A stretch of DNA of 64,000 bases, taken from assembly GCF_017355935.1 (NCBI RefSeq), contig NZ_JAFIQT010000011.1, positions 1 to 64,000 of the forward strand, in the 5' to 3' direction. Each line of letters starts with the position of its first letter. Positions within the stretch are counted from its first letter, which is position 1. This document shows positions 60,774 through 64,000 of this stretch, in pieces. The position numbers were made by a program, and so were the translations under genes. The notes under the pieces are model-generated. The model worked only from the letters and a program-made list of their open reading frames with translations, had not been told where the DNA came from and searched no databases. Source of the DNA: Telluribacter humicola. GTDB taxonomy: Bacteria > Bacteroidota > Bacteroidia > Cytophagales > Spirosomataceae.

Positions 60774-63179
60774 TTAGGATTGAGTGATAGTCGAGTTACT
60801 GCTCTGCATGGCACGCCAGACCCGCTCCGATGTCAGCGGCATCCGGATGTCTTTAACCTTATGGCCACCGCTCCACAGTGCATTGATGACCGCGTTTACC
60901 ACCGCTGGCGTAGAACCGATGCAGCCCGCTTCACCGGCTCCCTTCACGCCCAGCGGGTTGTGTGGGCAGGGGGTTACCTGTCGCTCTATTTCAAACATGG
61001 GAAGGTCGTCGGCACGAGGCATGGCGTAGTCCATGTAGGAGCCGTTGGTCAGCTGTCCGTTTTCATCATAGATAGCCTCTTCCAGCAGCGCCTGTCCGAT
61101 ACCCTGAGCCAGTCCACCGTGAATCTGGCCGTCCACGATCATCGGATTGATCACGTTTCCAACATCATCCACCGCGATAAAACGCTTCAGTTTGACCTTA
61201 CCCGTTTCCTTATCCACCTCCACTACCGCTATGTGGCAGCCGAAGGGGTAGGTGAAGTTGGCGGGGTCGTAGAAGCTCGAAAAATCAAGTCCCGGCTCGA
61301 GGCCCTGCGGGTACACATGAGGTACGTAGGCCGTAAGCGCCACATCGCCGAAGCTGATAGACTTATCGGTACCTTTTACCGTCCATTTACCTTCAGCATA
61401 TTCCAGGTCATCCGCCGAACATTCCAGCTTATGGGCGGCTATCTTGGCTCCTTTCTCAAGTACTTTCTCAATGCTCTTGACAATAGCCGAACCTCCCACA
61501 GCCAGACTGCGCGAGCCGTACGTACCCATACCAAAGGCTACCGCGTCGGAGTCACCGTGGATAATATCAATGTCCTCCATGGCAATGCCCAGCTTGTCGG
61601 CTACTACCTGTGCGAAGGTCGTAACGTGTCCCTGCCCGTGCGAATGGGACCCGGTGTACACGCTCACTTTGCCTGTAGGCTGCACCCGTACCTGCGCCGA
61701 TTCGTACAGACCAGCGCGGGCACCCAGCGCCCCCACTACCGCCGAAGGCGCAATACCGCAGGCTTCAATGTAGGTAGATAGCCCCACGCCGATGAGCTTG
61801 CCGTTCCGGCTGGACTCTTGTTGGAGCCGACGGAATTCTTCGTAGCCCAGCATCTCTACGGCCCGGTCTAGTACGCCGTGGTAGTTTCCCGAATCGTACT
61901 GCAGCGCTACCTGCGTCTGGTAGCCAGGTTGCTCTACGCCGTCAAAAGACGGGATGAAATTTTGCTTGCGAAGTTGTATGGGGTCCCGGTCCATTTCCAG
62001 CGCTGCCAGGTCAATCAACCTTTCAAGCAGGTAGGTGGCTTCCGGGCGTCCGGCTCCGCGGTAGGCGTCGACAGCTACGGTGTTGGTGAATACGGCAGAG
62101 AGTTCTAGGTGAATCTTGGGCGTAGTATATAAGCCCTGCAACAGGGTACCGTGCAGGTAGGTAGGTACCGCCGGCGCAAAAGTCGAGAGATAGGCACCCA
62201 GGTTAGCGTAGGTCTTGATGCGAAGGGCTTTGATATTTCCATCGGCATCAAAACCCATTTCAGCTTTGGAAATGTGGTCGCGGCCGTGGGCGTCCAGCAT
62301 GAAGGCTTCAGAGCGAGTTTCTGTCCACTTAATAGGGCGACGAATCTGTTTGGAAGCCCAGGTTACCAGTGCTTCCTCGGTATAGTGGTAGATCTTGGAG
62401 CCAAATCCACCTCCTACGTCCGGCCCTAGTACCCGTACCTTGTGCTCGGGTATACCCAACACAAAGGCGCACATCAGCAGGCGGATCAGGTGGGGGTTTT
62501 GGGTAGAGGTATACAGCGTGTACTTGTCGCTGACCTCATCGTAGTGGCCGATGTAGGCCCGGGGCTCAATGGCGTTAGGTACCAGGCGCTGGTTTACAAA
62601 TTCGAGCGTAGTTACGTGCGCCGACTGCTCAATGGCCTCATTCACCTCATCAATTGGATTTCCGATTTCCCAGTCGAAGGCCAGGTTGCCGGGAGCGTCA
62701 GGGTGTACCTGTGGCGCGCCTTCCTCCGTCGCTTTGAGGGCGCTGACTACGGCAGGTAGTTCTTCCCAGTCTACTTCCACGAGTTCAGAAGCATCAAAAG
62801 CAGCCTCGCGCGAGTCAGCTATAATTACTGCTACGGGGTCTCCGATGTGCTTCACGGTACTGCCGGTAGGTACCAACAGGGGGTGCGGGGGCTCTTTCAT
62901 GGTGTCCCCGTTCTTGAAGTTAACCTGCCAGCCCGTAGGTACTCCCACAATACCGGCACTGGCAATGTCGTCGCCGGTAAAGATGGCTACGACACCCGGC
63001 ATATCCTTAGCGGCGGAGGTATCTATGCTGTTGACACGGGCGTGGGCGTAGGGGCTCCGTACAAACGAAGCATAGGTCATGCCCGGTAGTTTTATATCGT
63101 CGGTATAGCGGCCCTTACCGGTAATGAAGCGCTTGTCTTCGAGTCGTTTAACCGACTGACCTATATAGTTAGTGCTCAT
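60774..63179 (-). CDS. CoxL-like (form II) molybdopterin-binding large subunit
   Basis: An 801-residue large subunit. The ATG at 63179 gives the standard beginning [18 protein letters not shown] and overlaps the stop of the 2Fe-2S subunit gene by 4 bp (ATGA). Mo-cofactor blocks are visible ([19 protein letters not shown], and the active-site Glu in [12 protein letters not shown]). The active-site loop reads [10 protein letters not shown], the form II type, and lacks the AYRCSFR loop of true CO dehydrogenase. It is therefore more likely an aldehyde, purine or other heterocycle hydroxylase than a CO dehydrogenase. No signal peptide; cytoplasmic. Confidence 0.96.
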   Translation of the reverse strand: MSTNYIGQSVKRLEDKRFITGKGRYTDDIKLPGMTYASFVRSPYAHARVNSIDTSAAKDMPGVVAIFTGDDIASAGIVGVPTGWQVNFKNGDTMKEPPHPLLVPTGSTVKHIGDPVAVIIADSREAAFDASELVEVDWEELPAVVSALKATEEGAPQVHPDAPGNLAFDWEIGNPIDEVNEAIEQSAHVTTLEFVNQRLVPNAIEPRAYIGHYDEVSDKYTLYTSTQNPHLIRLLMCAFVLGIPEHKVRVLGPDVGGGFGSKIYHYTEEALVTWASKQIRRPIKWTETRSEAFMLDAHGRDHISKAEMGFDADGNIKALRIKTYANLGAYLSTFAPAVPTYLHGTLLQGLYTTPKIHLELSAVFTNTVAVDAYRGAGRPEATYLLERLIDLAALEMDRDPIQLRKQNFIPSFDGVEQPGYQTQVALQYDSGNYHGVLDRAVEMLGYEEFRRLQQESSRNGKLIGVGLSTYIEACGIAPSAVVGALGARAGLYESAQVRVQPTGKVSVYTGSHSHGQGHVTTFAQVVADKLGIAMEDIDIIHGDSDAVAFGMGTYGSRSLAVGGSAIVKSIEKVLEKGAKIAAHKLECSADDLEYAEGKWTVKGTDKSISFGDVALTAYVPHVYPQGLEPGLDFSSFYDPANFTYPFGCHIAVVEVDKETGKVKLKRFIAVDDVGNVINPMIVDGQIHGGLAQGIGQALLEEAIYDENGQLTNGSYMDYAMPRADDLPMFEIERQVTPCPHNPLGVKGAGEAGCIGSTPAVVNAVINALWSGGHKVKDIRMPLTSERVWRAMQSSNSTITQS

Positions 63180-63724
63180 ACTTGTTGTTGCTGGTTGAGG
63201 TTCACGGATGCGTAAACTGGGGAGGTACTCACAGGAGCTCCGTCCAGTGCCCTGGCACTGGTTTTCATCTTTTCGGCAGCCCACTGTATCGAGCGGACAA
63301 TATTATGATAGCCCGTGCAGCGACAGATGTTCCCTTCCAGCGCGTGCCGTATGTCCTCTTCGGTCGGGTCAGGATTATTCTGAAGCAAGTCAGTTGCCGA
63401 CATGATCATACCCGGCGTACAGAATCCGCACTGCAGACCGTGGCACTCTTTAAAACCTTCCTGCACCGGATGCAGCTGGTCCCCCTTGGCCAGTCCTTCA
63501 ATGGTGGTAATCTCACAGCCGTCCGCCTGAACGGCCAGTATAGAGCAGGATTTAACAGCCATGCCGTCCATATGGACGGTACAGGCGCCGCAGCTGCTGG
63601 TATCGCAGCCGATGTGGGTACCAGTGAGGCCCAGTTTTTCCCGCAGGTAGTACACCAGCAGCTGGCGTGGCTCTACCTCGTGGGTTTGGGCGGTACCGTT
63701 TACAGTAACAGATATTTTGGTCAT
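63176..63724 (-). CDS. CoxS-like 2Fe-2S subunit
   Basis: A 182-residue small subunit with two 2Fe-2S clusters. The first is [15 protein letters not shown] with a further Cys in VKSCS, and the second is [11 protein letters not shown]...[12 protein letters not shown]. The C-terminal extension (about 160-182) is poorly conserved. It overlaps the large-subunit gene by 4 bp, consistent with translational coupling. It lies 52 bp downstream of the partial coxG-like gene and belongs to the same transcription unit. Confidence 0.96.
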   Translation of the reverse strand: MTKISVTVNGTAQTHEVEPRQLLVYYLREKLGLTGTHIGCDTSSCGACTVHMDGMAVKSCSILAVQADGCEITTIEGLAKGDQLHPVQEGFKECHGLQCGFCTPGMIMSATDLLQNNPDPTEEDIRHALEGNICRCTGYHNIVRSIQWAAEKMKTSARALDGAPVSTSPVYASVNLNQQQQV

Positions 63725-63776
63725 AGTTTATTGGGTAAGGGTGATTAGGTCTAAAATTCAGGAATAGGCGCAGGTA

Positions 63777-63998
63777 CTAAGTCTGCTTCGTCGTCTGCAA
63801 TTCCTTTTCAAAATTCTCGAAAAACTGCTTCGTGAGAGTATTGGCCACGCCGCTTAGGACGCGGTTGCCGGTACGGGCCAGCAGGCCCGATAGTTTGGCT
63901 CCTCCGTCGAAGGTGAGCTGGGTCTGAGCCTGCCCTACGGGAGCTAGGTCGATCCGGATGGTAGCGTCGGCGTTACCAATTTTGCTGCTTTGCTTGAC
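63777..63998 (-). CDS. CoxG/SRPBCC family protein, C-terminal part
   Basis: The last 73 codons of a gene that runs off the right edge of the window; the stop is TAG at 63777-63779. The visible part reads KIGNADATIRIDLAPVG, then TFDGGAKLSGLLARTGNRVLSG and ANTLTKQFFENFEKEL, which is the C-terminal strand and long helix of the SRPBCC/CoxG fold. CoxG proteins accompany CO-dehydrogenase-type Mo hydroxylases and are thought to help assembly or membrane recruitment. It is upstream of coxS in the same direction. Confidence 0.85.
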   Translation of the reverse strand, partial: VKQSSKIGNADATIRIDLAPVGQAQTQLTFDGGAKLSGLLARTGNRVLSGVANTLTKQFFENFEKELQTTKQT

Positions 63999-64000
63999 AT

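Noticed and set aside
60774-63179. True aerobic CO dehydrogenase
   Set aside because: The active-site loop is AYRGAGR, not the AYRCSFR of form I CO dehydrogenase.
1-64000. CRISPR arrays, prophage or integrative element
   Set aside because: No regularly spaced direct repeats, no integrase, capsid, terminase, transposase or tRNA attachment site was seen.

Overview
The window looks like chromosomal DNA of a Bacteroidota member, most likely order Cytophagales (Spirosomataceae/Dyadobacter-like). The support is a SusC/SusD pair with an N-terminal STN domain, controlled by a FecR-type anti-sigma and an ECF sigma factor; a DUF4290 gene next to murA; a tricorn-like protease; a Wzi-type outer-membrane protein; many secreted or lipoprotein hydrolases; and exact matches to the Bacteroidota -7 promoter element TAnnTTTG. 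Base composition is moderate (about half GC) and the genes are rich in the tetramer GTAC. No rRNA, tRNA, CRISPR array, phage or intact insertion sequence was found. The taxonomic call is inference.

Layout. 0.35-9.1 kb: tricorn-like protease, AraC regulator plus secreted NTF2-like protein, a divergent NmrA oxidoreductase/AraC pair, a lipoprotein with five EF-hand loops, and a single-domain response regulator. 9.4-13.9 kb: GH32 fructanase lipoprotein, an unknown secreted protein, a three-domain metallophosphoesterase and a four-helix membrane protein. 14-21.6 kb: a complete nutrient-uptake locus read leftwards (sigma - FecR - SusC - SusD). 21.8-25.7 kb: an MltD-like transglycosylase, an overlapping DUF3037/HipA-like kinase pair and an L,D-transpeptidase. 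25.8-28.5 kb: an IorAB-type molybdenum hydroxylase whose large subunit has a Tat-like leader. 29-37 kb: fasciclin protein, M48 peptidase, beta-barrel protein, GalU, a GHMP sugar kinase, a diheme cytochrome c, YceI, a 58-residue protein and a LolA-like protein. 37-47.6 kb: atpG and atpA without the rest of the ATP synthase genes, FKBP isomerase with a Prc/Tsp protease, CPBP protease, MATE exporter, DUF4290 and murA. 47.7-57.5 kb: Wzi-like protein, methyltransferase, DUF3267 zincin, DUF1080 protein, an orphan McrC, a kelch protein, and M1 and S8 peptidases. 57.5-64 kb: a Cox-type (form II) molybdenum hydroxylase locus read leftwards, from coxG (partial at the window edge) through coxS, coxL and coxM to a MoxR ATPase and a VWA protein.

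How the parts work together. The ECF sigma/FecR/SusCD block is a cell-surface signalling and uptake system. The two molybdenum hydroxylases probably oxidise aldehydes or N-heterocycles, one in the cytoplasm with its own MoxR/VWA maturation pair and the other outside the inner membrane. Much of the remainder concerns the cell envelope.

The points most worth following are a three-hairpin dispersed repeat present in two copies (28.6 and 58.6 kb), the DUF3037/HipA-like pair, an McrC nuclease without McrB, Asp in place of the catalytic Cys in MurA, a small protein gene of 58 codons, and a long inverted repeat touching the start codon of the phosphoesterase gene. I did not find a large, clearly new multi-gene system.
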